Positions 54,499 through 63,555 are shown, counted from the stretch's first letter. The stretch is DNA of 64,000 nucleotides from Ferruginibacter sp. (GCA_025352695.1 JANXSK010000041.1:1-64000), one strand, 5' to 3'. The notes: generated from the letters alone by a model not told the origin. A program made the numbers and translations.

Positions 54499-54509
54499 GC
54501 TATCGGATT
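54499..54509 (-). repeat. Inverted partner of the 11-bp sequence at 50985
   Basis: GCTATCGGATT at 54499-54509 is the exact reverse complement of the sequence at 50985-50995. The flanks differ, although both copies have AGTAC close by. Confidence 0.4.
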
Positions 54510-54726
54510 ATATATTTTCGGGGATAAACTGTATATCATCTTTACTAACTACTGCTCAAGAATCTCGACAAAAAAGTTGCGTTTTTTTATGCAATAAAAT
54601 AATCGTACCGAATATAAAAAAATATGGAAAATGATACTGGCTGCTACATCTTTTTTAGATATCATTTAATCTTTTTTAATTAAATAGCAATAAACAGATA
54701 AATAAAGAGCTATCAAAGGAGAGGAG

Positions 54727-54762
54727 AAGCGTTTCATCTGAGATGTTATAGGAACGCTTTTT
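54727..54762 (+). terminator. Nested double hairpin followed by a T tract
   Basis: The outer stem AAGCGTT (54727-54733) pairs with AACGCTT (54753-54759) and encloses an inner stem CATCT/AGATG (54735-54745). A T run follows directly. The purine run AAAGGAGAGGAGAAG leads into it. It looks like an intrinsic terminator or the 3' end of a small RNA on the + strand; the nearest + gene ends some 380 nt upstream. Confidence 0.5.
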
Positions 54763-54849
54763 AAAGACATGGAATTTTTAAATTAAAACTAAAGAATCCT
54801 AAAAAATAAACTTTTAGGGTGCTTTATTTTGTAGCTTTTTCTATACTAT

Positions 54850-56088
54850 TTAATAAAAGTTTTTATTAAATATTTTATTGTCATCCGTAATAATTTTTAA
54901 AAAACATTGCCCGGCTGTTAAATTATTAATAGGTAAAAGTATGCTTGTAGATGGAGTGCAAATATGTTCCTTTTTTTGTTGCAGCCTTACACCCATAATG
55001 CTATAAATAGTAATCAATGCATTTTCTTCATTTTCAGTGTTTATAGCAATAATTAAATTTTCCGAACTATTGTCTTTATATATTTTTATAATCTTTAGTG
55101 CACTGCTTTTATTGGAGACACTAATTGTATTTGAATAAAGTAGGTGGTCAAAATACGTTACTTTTATTCTGTAAAAAATTTTTCCAGTAAGTGGATTTTT
55201 ATCAATCACCGAATAGTCTGCTAATGGAGTAGTATTCTTAATATTTAAACTAAGTGCATTTTTAAAATCTATGCCGTTCGTACTTGTTTACATTTCAAAA
55301 AGGGTATTCGGTTCCTGTAATTTCAGTGTGTCATTTAATACTGATGGCATTATCGTTTGCTTCGGCACAAAAGTCGGTAATTTTTATAAGAAGTGGTGTT
55401 AGGATAAAGATATTTTTATCCCTCACTCTGCCAAATAAAAAACCATGTCCAATGTCATTAGGATTTATTGCCCTTGTGGGATCCCTTCTATCATCTCGTA
55501 GCATATTCAAGCCATCAGATGTTACAAGTTCATACCAAAAATTAATCGCAAATACCCCAAATTGAATATTGATAGAATCTTTAGTATCAAATAATGCCTT
55601 TCGTTGTAAAACACTGTAATCGTTTCTTGGCTGTGTTGTAGTTATATAACACAATGCTCCGCTTGCAGTGATACTGTTATACATTAACCTTAAATTATCC
55701 ATTGTTTCGGTTATTGAATATCCTGCGCCAACATCATTACTAGGCAAACTCATAATAACTATATTGGGGCTGTAACTTAAAGCTTTGGTTACATTGTGTG
55801 CTACATCAGGGCTTGGTCTTGCGGCAGGTGGTATATAGCTGGATGGCATTTCCTGGTAGGTAGTATAGCCACCTATTGCTATGTTATAAAAAGTAGTATC
55901 AATACCATCTGTCGTATTGGTCTTAAAGCTGGCTTCTAACCTGCCTGCCCACGATAATTGATAGCTGCTTTCCCCTAAACCTGCTGCAGTAGAAGAACCC
56001 ATTATAACAACTTTTTTTGTGCAAAAGAATTGTTTATTAATAAAAACAGTGTTGCGCAAAGAAGCGGAAGAAGTATTTTAATCTTCAT
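54850..56088 (-). pseudogene. Broken gene for a secreted SGNH hydrolase with a T9SS sorting domain
   Basis: Read together, the frames give one protein of about 410 residues: a signal peptide (ATG 56088, MKIKILLPLLCATLFLLIN then NSFAQ), an SGNH esterase domain (VVIMGSSTAAGLGESSYQLS, GGYTTY), a linker and a C-terminal sorting domain for type IX secretion (VRLQQKK to LTAGQCFLKI). At least four lesions break it. A seven-base run at 56012-56018 is one base short, so the signal peptide frame hits a stop. TGA at 55331-55333 replaces an expected Trp after NAISIK. A T5 tract near 55300 is one base too long. TAA at 55288-55290 is in the restored frame. Two open pieces, 55331-56059 and 54850-55209, survive but are not separate genes. 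Confidence 0.85.
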
Positions 56089-56674
56089 TTATTTTATTAG
56101 TATAAAAAATGGCAAGGATGGACTTATGTGGGTTTTGTTTAAGATTTTAACCGTGCAATCATATAATTTTATAGTGATAAAAGATTAACAGGATGCACCC
56201 ACAACCTAAATCGGTAACATTAATTTCATTTTTATTTTAATTATAATTTATTAACTAACCAACAAAGTAGGATAACAGTATATAAAAAATTTCCAGAAAA
56301 TATAAATAATGGAAAAGTATTTAAACAAATCATGTAATCATTGTAAATCATCTAAAAAGCACAATACCTTTTTTGTTACATGTGTATAAAATTATATTTT
56401 ATCAAAAGCAATTTATGAACCTGGTGAAATGCGTAATGCTAATGTTTTTTGATTTGCTATTACTGTATTTATAAAAAAAAGATTTTGAAAAGCTGCTTAA
56501 AGTAAGCGGGTAGTTATTTGATATTGTAGGATCGAACACAGGTTTTTTATCAAAAAAAATGATGCCCTCGCCACATCTGGAATAATTATTAAATTTAAAT
56601 AAAAGAGTTCCCAAACTGCAACCCTTTGGGAACTGTTTTATTTTAAACTATTTTTACCGCAATAACTTATTTTA
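56089..56674. other. Intergenic region, 586 bp, with one strong hairpin
   Basis: I find no convincing gene; a 70-codon - strand frame at 56402-56614 lacks any protein-like pattern. The only clear element is the perfect hairpin at 56606-56634, 40 nt before the next gene. The spacer follows the 5' end of the broken hydrolase gene and thus should contain that gene's old promoter as well as the promoter of the kinase-RapZ gene. Confidence 0.45.
56606..56634. terminator. Perfect 10-bp hairpin before the kinase-RapZ gene
   Basis: AGTTCCCAAA (56606-56615) and TTTGGGAACT (56625-56634) pair perfectly around a 9-nt loop, followed by GTTTTATTTT on the + strand; T-rich DNA also follows on the other strand. 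It looks like an intrinsic terminator. Since no gene ends nearby, it may end a short leader or small RNA, or attenuate the downstream operon. Confidence 0.6.
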
Positions 56675-58141
56675 ATGCTTATACCAACTGATAAAATAAA
56701 AGAACTTTTTGCAACCTTTTCAACTGCTGAAATTACAGCGATTGACAAGTTGCCGCCAGCTGGTAGTGAGCGGCATTACTTTCGTCTTTTTACTGTAGAT
56801 AAATCCTTTATCGCTACTTATGGCGCCAATATAAAAGAAAATGAAACCTTCCTTTATTTTTCGGAACACTTTAAAAAGAAAGGATTGGCTACAGCACAAA
56901 TATTTTGTATCAACGAGGAAAAGGATTTGTATTTACAAGAAGATTTTGGTGATACATCCTTATTGAATAAGCTCGAAGCGCAGGGTTATACAGCTTATGT
57001 GTATGATTTATATAAAGCGAGTTTGCAACAGTTAGCGTTACTACAGGTAAAAGGCCATGATGACCTGAATTATAATAAATGCCTCACCAATACTTCTTTT
57101 GGCAAACAAGCTATTATGGCAGATTTGCTATACTTTAAATATTATTTTCTGGATGCTTTACGCAGGCCATATAATAAACAAAAATTGATTGAAGATTTTG
57201 ATGCATTGAGTAATTATCTGTCGCATACAGCATATGAATTTTTTATGTTTCGTGATTTTCAGAGTAGGAATATTATGGTAACTCCTTCTGCTGAAAATAG
57301 TTTGGAGGAGGTTGTACATTTTATAGATTACCAAGGCGGCATGAAGGGTGCGCCGCAGTATGATGTAGCCTCATTATTATGGCAGGCCAAAGCTAATTTA
57401 CCCGACGAATGGAAACTTAGATTGCTTGAAGACTATATAATTTTTTTAGAAAAAACCATCAGCGAAACAGTAGACAGAGATGTTTTTAACAGCCAATACA
57501 ATGGCTATGTGTTAATTCGTATATTACAAGTTTTAGGTGCTTACGGCTTTCGGGGTTTATTTGAGCGTAAGGCGCACTTCTTAACAAGCATTCCATCAGC
57601 ACTGCAAAACTTAAAATGGTTTAGTAACAACCACGGTATTGGGATTGCGTTGCCCGAGTTTAAAAAGGTGTTGGAGATGTGTATTAGCGATGAGGTTATT
57701 ACTGAGTTTACACCCGTGCAGGCTAACAATGAAACTCTATTGGTTGTTACAGTTAATAGTTTTTCATTTATAAAAACTGGGTATCCAGCAGATGAAACAA
57801 AAACCGGAGGTGGTTTTGTTTTTGATATGAGGGGTATTTTAAATCCTGGTAGGTTTGATGACTATAAACATTTATCCGGTATGGATAAACCTGTAAAAGA
57901 TTTTTTGGAACAACAAACCAAGATCCTAGAATTTTTAAACGGTGTATATAGTGTTATAGATATTTCAGTACATGACTATATTAAAAGAGGCTTTGAACAT
58001 TTAACGATAAATTTTGGCTGTACCGGCGGACAGCACCGCAGTGTGTATGCAGCAGAGGCAATTGCGAGGCATTTAAGAAATAAGTTTAAAGTGAAGATTG
58101 TTTTGCAACATACAAACAAACAAAATTGGAAAATAATTTGA
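56675..58141 (+). CDS. Sugar kinase-like (APH fold) protein fused to a RapZ C-terminal domain
   Basis: The 488-aa protein has two parts. Residues 1 to about 320 form an aminoglycoside-phosphotransferase fold, as in AmgK, with FMFRDFQSRNIMV near residue 188 (catalytic Asp and Asn) and HFIDYQGGMKGAPQYDVASL (metal-binding Asp). Residues 350 to 488 match the RapZ C-terminal domain: FVFDMRGILNPGRFDDY near residue 381 and INFGCTGGQHRSVYAAEA near residue 446, which in RapZ senses GlcN6P and binds RNA. The MurU-like gene overlaps its stop, so the N-terminal half is probably an anomeric N-acetyl-sugar kinase of cell-wall recycling. The role of the RapZ part is unknown. The ATG follows a hairpin at 56606-56634. 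Confidence 0.87.
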   Translation: MLIPTDKIKELFATFSTAEITAIDKLPPAGSERHYFRLFTVDKSFIATYGANIKENETFLYFSEHFKKKGLATAQIFCINEEKDLYLQEDFGDTSLLNKLEAQGYTAYVYDLYKASLQQLALLQVKGHDDLNYNKCLTNTSFGKQAIMADLLYFKYYFLDALRRPYNKQKLIEDFDALSNYLSHTAYEFFMFRDFQSRNIMVTPSAENSLEEVVHFIDYQGGMKGAPQYDVASLLWQAKANLPDEWKLRLLEDYIIFLEKTISETVDRDVFNSQYNGYVLIRILQVLGAYGFRGLFERKAHFLTSIPSALQNLKWFSNNHGIGIALPEFKKVLEMCISDEVITEFTPVQANNETLLVVTVNSFSFIKTGYPADETKTGGGFVFDMRGILNPGRFDDYKHLSGMDKPVKDFLEQQTKILEFLNGVYSVIDISVHDYIKRGFEHLTINFGCTGGQHRSVYAAEAIARHLRNKFKVKIVLQHTNKQNWKII

Positions 58142-58878
58142 AAGCAATCATTTTTGCCGCAGGGCTTGGAACTCGCTTTAAACCCTGGACTGACGCACAT
58201 CCTAAAGCCTTGGCATTGGTAAATGAAAAGAGTTTGTTGCAACGCAACATTGAATACCTGCAGCAATACGGTATTACAGATGTAGTGATAAATGTGCACC
58301 ATTTCCCCAAACAAATAATTGACGCTATTCAGCAAAATAACGGCTGGGGAAGTAAAATAATTATCAGTGACGAAAGCGACGAAGTGCTGGAAACTGGTGG
58401 TGGATTAATGAAAGCAAGGCATTTATTAGAAAGTGAAAAGCCATTCATTTCTTTAAATGTAGATATTCTTACCAACTTAAATTTAAATAAGCTGATGGCT
58501 TTTCATCAACAGCATAAACCATTAGTAAGTTTTGGTGTTACAAATAGAAAATCATCCCGTGTTTTATTGTTGGATAATAATAACCAATTGCGTGGTTGGA
58601 AAAATTTACAAAGTGGGCAAGAAAATGGGCCACATTTAAAAGCTTTCGAAAAGGAAATACCAAAACCCGTTCTTCACGCAATGGCGTATAGTTGTGTGGT
58701 AATTTATCAGCCCGAAATATTTTCTTTAATCAAACAAAAAGGAAAATTTTCTATAATGGATAGTTACCTGGATTTAGCTGCCGAACAGATAATTCTTGGC
58801 TACGATCATAGCGGTGATCATTTAGTGGATGTGGGTAAACCTGAAAGTGTTGCAGCGGCAGAAAAAATATTTTTATAA
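58138..58878 (+). CDS. MurU-like sugar-1-phosphate nucleotidyltransferase
   Basis: The 246-aa protein has KAIIFAAGLGTRFKPWTDAH at the N-terminus, the signature of sugar-phosphate nucleotidyltransferases, then HPKALALVNEKSLLQRNI and ETGGGLMKARHLL near residue 86. MurU converts MurNAc 1-phosphate to UDP-MurNAc after AmgK, and this order is consistent with the kinase gene before it. The reading frame begins with TTG 58126, but TTG 58138 places the GxGTR loop where the family has it, with GGA 7 nt upstream, and overlaps the stop of the kinase gene by TTGA. Other sugar phosphates are possible substrates. Confidence 0.85.
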   Translation: MKAIIFAAGLGTRFKPWTDAHPKALALVNEKSLLQRNIEYLQQYGITDVVINVHHFPKQIIDAIQQNNGWGSKIIISDESDEVLETGGGLMKARHLLESEKPFISLNVDILTNLNLNKLMAFHQQHKPLVSFGVTNRKSSRVLLLDNNNQLRGWKNLQSGQENGPHLKAFEKEIPKPVLHAMAYSCVVIYQPEIFSLIKQKGKFSIMDSYLDLAAEQIILGYDHSGDHLVDVGKPESVAAAEKIFL

Positions 58879-58917
58879 AAAAAAGCACCACTTTTCAAAA
58901 GAGAAAAAGTGGTGCTT
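58876..58917 (-). terminator. Strong intrinsic terminator for the efflux adaptor gene
   Basis: AAGCACCACTTTT (58883-58895) and AAAAGTGGTGCTT (58905-58917) form a perfect 13-bp stem around a 9-nt loop. On the - strand it is followed by a T8 run (complement of the A run at 58877-58886), so it ends transcripts of the HlyD-type gene, whose stop is 37 nt away. It overlaps the end of the MurU-like gene and might also slow + strand transcripts. Confidence 0.8.
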
Positions 58918-58953
58918 GCAGTTTGTTGGTTTAAAATATATTTTAGTTGTTGT

Positions 58954-60300
58954 CTATTTTTTCTGCGTAAATAACTCTTTCTTATCTACTACTTTTACTT
59001 TGTCTTTTTCTTTCAGGGTTTTACTTACTATGTCATAAGGGCCTGTTATTACTTCCTCATTTTCTTTTAAGCCTTCAGTAATTTCTATGTAGTTAATATC
59101 CTGTATAGCTGTTTTTACTTTTGCCTTACTTACCAAACCATCTTTGTTTAAAAGAAATACTACCACATCAAGATCATCGGCAGTAACTGCAACAGCTACT
59201 CCATCTGCTGTTTTTTTAACCGTTTTTGAGCTGTCAATTTTTTCACGTGTGGTTACTGCATTTATTGGTACGCTTAAAACATTGATGTGGGTTTTTGTTT
59301 GTATATCCGCACTGGCGCTCATACCCGGCCTAAAAGGGTAACTCGTTTTACCCATCAGATCGTTATAACTTTCTGGTAACAAACGAATGTATACTTTGTA
59401 ATTGGTTACATCTGTGCTGGTATTGGCTAATGCACTTTGCGTACTGGCACCGTTATTACTGCTTGCTATTTGTGTTACAATACCTTTAAATTTTCTATCG
59501 GTGTAAGCATCTACTGTTACAATTGCACTGTCGCCTAACAGCACTTTTGGAATATCACTTTCTCCAACATCTACCCTTATTTCAATTTTGCTCATATCTG
59601 CAATACGCAACATTTCAGTACCAGCCATCATGTTGCTACCAACCACACGTTCTCCTTTCTTTACACTTAATAAGCTTACCACTCCGTTCATAGGTGCAAG
59701 CACGGCTGTTCGGCTTAAATCTTTATTGGCTTTAGCCAGGTTGCTTTGTGCACTTTGTACCGCAGCTTGCCCACCACGTATGCCTTGTTTGGCAGCATTG
59801 TAATTTGCAAGGGCAGCTTTATAAGTTGCTTCTGCCACGTTAAATTCATTGGCACTAATCACTTTATCACCATACAATTGATTTTGCATTTTGTAGGTCT
59901 TTTCCGATTGGTCCATTTGCGCTTTTAATGCATCTAAAGCAGCCTGGGAGTTGGCAACCTGCGCCTGGCTTTGGGTTACACCACTAGCAGCCTGTGTAGC
60001 CTGAATACTGTAAATATCTGCATAAATACGAGCTACAATTTGTCCTTTTTTTACACTATCTCCTTCCTGCACTATCAGTTCGGTTATTTCACCACTAATA
60101 TCCGGACTAACTTTTACTTCTATCTCTGGATATACTTTTCCACTGGCATTTACTATTTCGGTAATGGTACGTTTCTGTACTTTCTCCGCTGTAACTTTTG
60201 TTCCCTCATCTTTACCAAAAACACCGGCAGCTTTTAACCCAACCAGTAGTAGTACCAATGCTACCAACCCAATCAATATCCATTTAACGGTCTTGCTCAT
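58954..60300 (-). CDS. Efflux pump periplasmic adaptor (HlyD/MacA-type)
   Basis: The 448-aa membrane-fusion protein has one N-terminal membrane helix (WILIGLVALVLLLVGLKAAG, residues 7-26), a lipoyl half-motif VSPDISGEITELIVQEGDSV near residue 64, a long coiled-coil hairpin (about residues 100-200, rich in Ala, Gln and Ser) and the second lipoyl half TAVLAPMNGVVSLLSVKKG near residue 198. The beta-barrel and C-terminal parts follow. It links an inner-membrane pump to a TolC-type channel. The TolC-like gene is upstream on the same strand, 291 nt away. The inner-membrane component (MacB or RND) is missing from the window. A terminator hairpin follows the gene. Confidence 0.92.
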   Translation of the reverse strand: MSKTVKWILIGLVALVLLLVGLKAAGVFGKDEGTKVTAEKVQKRTITEIVNASGKVYPEIEVKVSPDISGEITELIVQEGDSVKKGQIVARIYADIYSIQATQAASGVTQSQAQVANSQAALDALKAQMDQSEKTYKMQNQLYGDKVISANEFNVAEATYKAALANYNAAKQGIRGGQAAVQSAQSNLAKANKDLSRTAVLAPMNGVVSLLSVKKGERVVGSNMMAGTEMLRIADMSKIEIRVDVGESDIPKVLLGDSAIVTVDAYTDRKFKGIVTQIASSNNGASTQSALANTSTDVTNYKVYIRLLPESYNDLMGKTSYPFRPGMSASADIQTKTHINVLSVPINAVTTREKIDSSKTVKKTADGVAVAVTADDLDVVVFLLNKDGLVSKAKVKTAIQDINYIEITEGLKENEEVITGPYDIVSKTLKEKDKVKVVDKKELFTQKK

Positions 60301-60591
60301 GTTTATTCTATTTTACTCCTATAATCAATTTAGAAGATGATATTATATTATTTATTGTATCCCTTCCAGTTTAAAATCAGTATTCTTAATAAAAAGCAAT
60401 TTTTAATAATAACAACTGTTGGCCCAACATTTTATCCTTTATGCACTTCACAGGCGTCGCACTCTTGTACCAATACCAATTTTGATCGTCTTCTATTTTA
60501 TCCAACATTTCTTTTATCAATATTCTGCTAAATGTAATTAATAAAGTTTCTAAATACTTCCTAATCCACCCGATTAATAGGTGTTAGTTGG

Positions 60592-62025
60592 TTATAATTT
60601 TAAACCCTGGCCTCTGTAAAATTCTAACACTTTCATTTTAAAAACATAATCATACTGGTTTAAAACCGCCTGCAACTTTGCCTTAAAAAAATTATTTTGT
60701 TGAGTAATTAATTCAAATGTACCCAGCATGCCAACCTGATATCTTTTTTGAGAAAAATCTAATGTACGTTGAGAAGCAGCTACACTTTTTTGACTAGCAT
60801 TAAATTTTTCTAACGCAACTGTAGCGGCATTATAAGCCTGGTAAATATTCTGTTTGATAATTTGATTGTCCGCATCCTGCTGTAGCTCGGCATTTTTAAT
60901 ATTCAATTTACTACGTTCATAATTGGTACGTAACAAGCCACCACTAAAAATAGGTACACTAATGCTCATTCCTACTTGCTGGCGAAAGTTGTTATCAACC
61001 TGTCTAAAAAAAGGAGTTGATTCTTTACCAATAACAGCATAGTTAGGCGAATTGACTTTATAAATGGTGCCTCCAATATCTATCTGAGGACTTAAAAAAG
61101 TACTGCTATAAGAGCCTGTCGGCATGTATATAGAATTTTTAGTGTTTATAAAATTACTGCTCAATCCTCCAAAAGCACCAATAGAAGGATACATAGTAGC
61201 TTTTGTAGCCTCTGCTGATTTTTGCGCTGCTTTTAATTTAAAATCGTTTACCCGTTGCTGTGGTAAATTCTTAATAGCTAAGAGATATACGGCATCTGGT
61301 TGCAGGTCTGCAATTTGTTCAATTGGAATCAGTTCTACAGGTGGTACGGCAACATCAAAAGGTAAAGCAACATCTAGATTCATGTTTGCTTGTAGTTGTA
61401 ATACGGCCTGTACAGTATTTCCTTTTGCATTAATATAGTTGGCACTGTCCAACGCTTCCTGGGCTTCCAGTTCGGCAGCGTTTAACTCGGGCAAAGAGCC
61501 CGCATTTACCAATTTACGGGTATTACCTAGTTGAGCCTGTGTTTGTTTTAACTGCACCTGGGCAATATTTTCCTGTTCTTTACTTAATAATATTTGCAGA
61601 TAATTATTGGCTACAGTTAAAGAAATATCATTTTTTAATTTATCAGTACTGGCTTTCGCTGCTTCATACTGCCATTGGTTGGCAAGGATGGTATTTTTTT
61701 TGCTAAACCAGTTAAAAATGTCAATGCTGGTTTGCAGTTGCATTCCTGCACTAAGATAGTTTTGGGTAATTAGGTTAAAAGATGTAGGATCCTGATTGCG
61801 GCCACTGTTAAGACTTGAATTGCCATTAAAACTTGCAGATGGGTATTGGCCAAGTTTACTTTGTGTATAGGTTAACCCAGTAATAGCAGCCTGTATATCT
61901 GCCTGTTTAATACTGATATTATTAGCTACTGCATAATCTACAATTTTACGCAGGTCCCATTTTTCCTGACAAAAGCCAATTGTGCTAAAAAAAATAAAGG
62001 GCGCTAAAAAATATATTTTCCTCAT
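60592..62025 (-). CDS. TolC-family outer-membrane efflux protein
   Basis: The 477-aa protein starts with a signal peptide (MRKIYFLAPFIFFSTIGFCQ) and then WDLRKIVDYAVANNISIKQA, which is the typical beginning of an outer-membrane efflux channel. Two repeats of the OEP type follow, each with a long Ala/Gln-rich helical hairpin, such as KLVNAGSLPELNAAELEAQE near residue 172 and SQKRYQVGMLGTFELITQQN near residue 426. The lipid-exposed barrel parts lie between. It forms a trimeric channel for the adaptor encoded downstream. The two genes probably belong to the same export system, though the 291-nt gap may contain a separate promoter. Confidence 0.93.
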   Translation of the reverse strand: MRKIYFLAPFIFFSTIGFCQEKWDLRKIVDYAVANNISIKQADIQAAITGLTYTQSKLGQYPSASFNGNSSLNSGRNQDPTSFNLITQNYLSAGMQLQTSIDIFNWFSKKNTILANQWQYEAAKASTDKLKNDISLTVANNYLQILLSKEQENIAQVQLKQTQAQLGNTRKLVNAGSLPELNAAELEAQEALDSANYINAKGNTVQAVLQLQANMNLDVALPFDVAVPPVELIPIEQIADLQPDAVYLLAIKNLPQQRVNDFKLKAAQKSAEATKATMYPSIGAFGGLSSNFINTKNSIYMPTGSYSSTFLSPQIDIGGTIYKVNSPNYAVIGKESTPFFRQVDNNFRQQVGMSISVPIFSGGLLRTNYERSKLNIKNAELQQDADNQIIKQNIYQAYNAATVALEKFNASQKSVAASQRTLDFSQKRYQVGMLGTFELITQQNNFFKAKLQAVLNQYDYVFKMKVLEFYRGQGLKL

Positions 62026-62386
62026 CTACCAAAATTATGGCTTACATAATATTATTTAAAGAAATTTTTATAACGATGCTGTTTAGGCGGATGTGTGGTT
62101 ATTTATCTATGTGTAAAACAGTTAGCGCAATCCAGCTATATTTTTTGCCACAATTTATTGTATGGCTTATGTGCTGATTATTAAATAGATTTAATATTTG
62201 TTTGTGTTAAAAGCTATAGCTATAAATTTTCTTTTCAAATTAAAAAGCTACTCCATTCTTGTTAATTAGGATTTATTAAGTACTTATTCTTTATTATTGG
62301 CAATTTATTATGCTTACCAATGTAGTAATTTATACAGGCATGCTTATCATTTTAAAAACTTTTTACTTAGTTACCATTTGTAGAAG
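62026..62386. other. Intergenic region, 361 bp, no gene seen
   Basis: The spacer lies between the TolC-type gene and the PLP enzyme gene, both on the - strand. It is AT-rich with stops in every frame. I see no strong hairpin or repeat. The part next to 62025 should hold the promoter of the efflux genes; TAATTTTG at its edge is too close to the start codon to be a credible -7 box. Confidence 0.4.
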
Positions 62387-63550
62387 TCACTCATATTTTT
62401 CAAACGCCTGTGCTAAATCTTTAATTATATAATCCGGTTCTTCCAATCCAACATACAGGCGCAACATTCTATGTTCTTTATTTAGAGCATTAAATTTTGT
62501 AGCTGCCATGCCGGAACATTTAGGAATAATAAGGCTTTCATGCCCACCCCAACTTACGGCCATCAAAATATGTTGCAGGCTATTGCAAAATTTTTCAATC
62601 TGCTCTACGGTAGTTGCTTTAATAATAAAAGTGAGCAAGCCACAGGCACCCTGCATTTGTTGTTTTGCCAACTGGTATTGTGGAAAACTTTCATCAAAAG
62701 GAAAAATAATGGCTTCAACTTTTTCGTGTTCCTTTAAATAATTAATCACCTGTTGTGTTGTTTGGGTAATCCTCTCAAGCCGCATGGGTAAAGTACGCAA
62801 TCCCCGTATTAATAACCAGGCGTTGAAAGGAGAAATACCACTTCCAATATTCATGTATTCCGAATTAAAAATTCGCTCAATCATTGCACTACTGCCACTT
62901 AATACGCCTGCTACAGTATCGCTATGGCCACCAATATATTTGGTGGCAGATTGTAAAGTAAGATCAATGCCATAATCAATCGGTTTTTGATAAATTGGCG
63001 TGCAATAACTATTATCTATAATGGTTATGATATCTTCCGATTTTGCCAGGTCGGCCACGGCTTTTAAATCCTGTAGGGCGTAATCCCAGCTGTTCGGACT
63101 TTCCAAATAAATAACAGTGGTATTGGGTAAAATGGCCCGTTCAAAATTTTCAATATCAGTTCCATCAATGTAGGAGGTTGTTACACCAAACCGGGGCAAA
63201 ATATCATTAAACATTTTTTGTGCCCAGGTATAAGGTTTGTTAACGGATACAATATGGTCACCTGATTTTACATTGGCCAATACAGCAGCAAAAATGGCAG
63301 CAGCACCACTATTAAATACCAGGCAATCCTGGGCATTGTCCAGTGCGGCTAATTTTTTTCTTAAAATATCTACTGTTGGGTTTAAGCCCCTGCTGTAGAG
63401 ATAGGTGGAATATTCATCTGCAAAAGCTTTGCGCATTTCATCAACCGTTTTAAAGGCAAAATTGCTACTTTGCACAATGGGTGGCGCAATGGCATTGTAA
63501 TAATTTTCTCTGTCTTCTGCAAGCTCATTGATGATGTAAGAGATATCCAT
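62387..63550 (-). CDS. Cys/Met-metabolism PLP-dependent enzyme
   Basis: The 387-aa enzyme belongs to the cystathionine gamma-synthase/gamma-lyase group. It has YSRGLNPTVDILRKKLAALD near residue 52, the aromatic loop region SGAAAIFAAVLANVKSGDHI, IIDNSYCTPIYQKPIDYG near residue 176 and the PLP-binding Lys in LQSATKYIGGHSDTVAG near residue 198. C-gamma synthase, C-gamma lyase and C-beta lyase members look alike, so the exact reaction is not set; the sequence seems close to the family branch often called aminotransferase class I/II or cystathionine beta-lyase. The permease gene ends 5 nt before its start, so it may be fed by an amino acid taken up by that permease. Confidence 0.88.
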   Translation of the reverse strand: MDISYIINELAEDRENYYNAIAPPIVQSSNFAFKTVDEMRKAFADEYSTYLYSRGLNPTVDILRKKLAALDNAQDCLVFNSGAAAIFAAVLANVKSGDHIVSVNKPYTWAQKMFNDILPRFGVTTSYIDGTDIENFERAILPNTTVIYLESPNSWDYALQDLKAVADLAKSEDIITIIDNSYCTPIYQKPIDYGIDLTLQSATKYIGGHSDTVAGVLSGSSAMIERIFNSEYMNIGSGISPFNAWLLIRGLRTLPMRLERITQTTQQVINYLKEHEKVEAIIFPFDESFPQYQLAKQQMQGACGLLTFIIKATTVEQIEKFCNSLQHILMAVSWGGHESLIIPKCSGMAATKFNALNKEHRMLRLYVGLEEPDYIIKDLAQAFEKYE

Positions 63551-63555
63551 TGATA

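Larger units (their letters stand above)
54345..54849. other. Intergenic region, 505 bp, with two hairpins and a repeat copy
   Basis: No protein gene is seen. The region holds one copy of the 11-bp repeat (54499-54509), a nested double hairpin at 54727-54762 that ends in a T tract, and a CCTAAAA/TTTTAGG hairpin near 54797-54818. It lies between the DUF5131 gene (+) and the broken SGNH gene (-), whose 3' ends converge here. A small RNA is possible in the stretch before the nested hairpin. Confidence 0.5.

Noticed and set aside
54850..55209. Separate small gene for a sorting-domain protein
   Set aside because: It has no signal peptide, and its frame continues upstream into the remains of the SGNH gene past a stop, so it is part of the pseudogene.
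56402..56614. 70-codon - strand frame in the spacer before the kinase-RapZ gene
   Set aside because: Rich in Lys, Asn, Ser and Phe as expected from AT-rich noncoding DNA; it runs into one arm of the hairpin and has no upstream signals.
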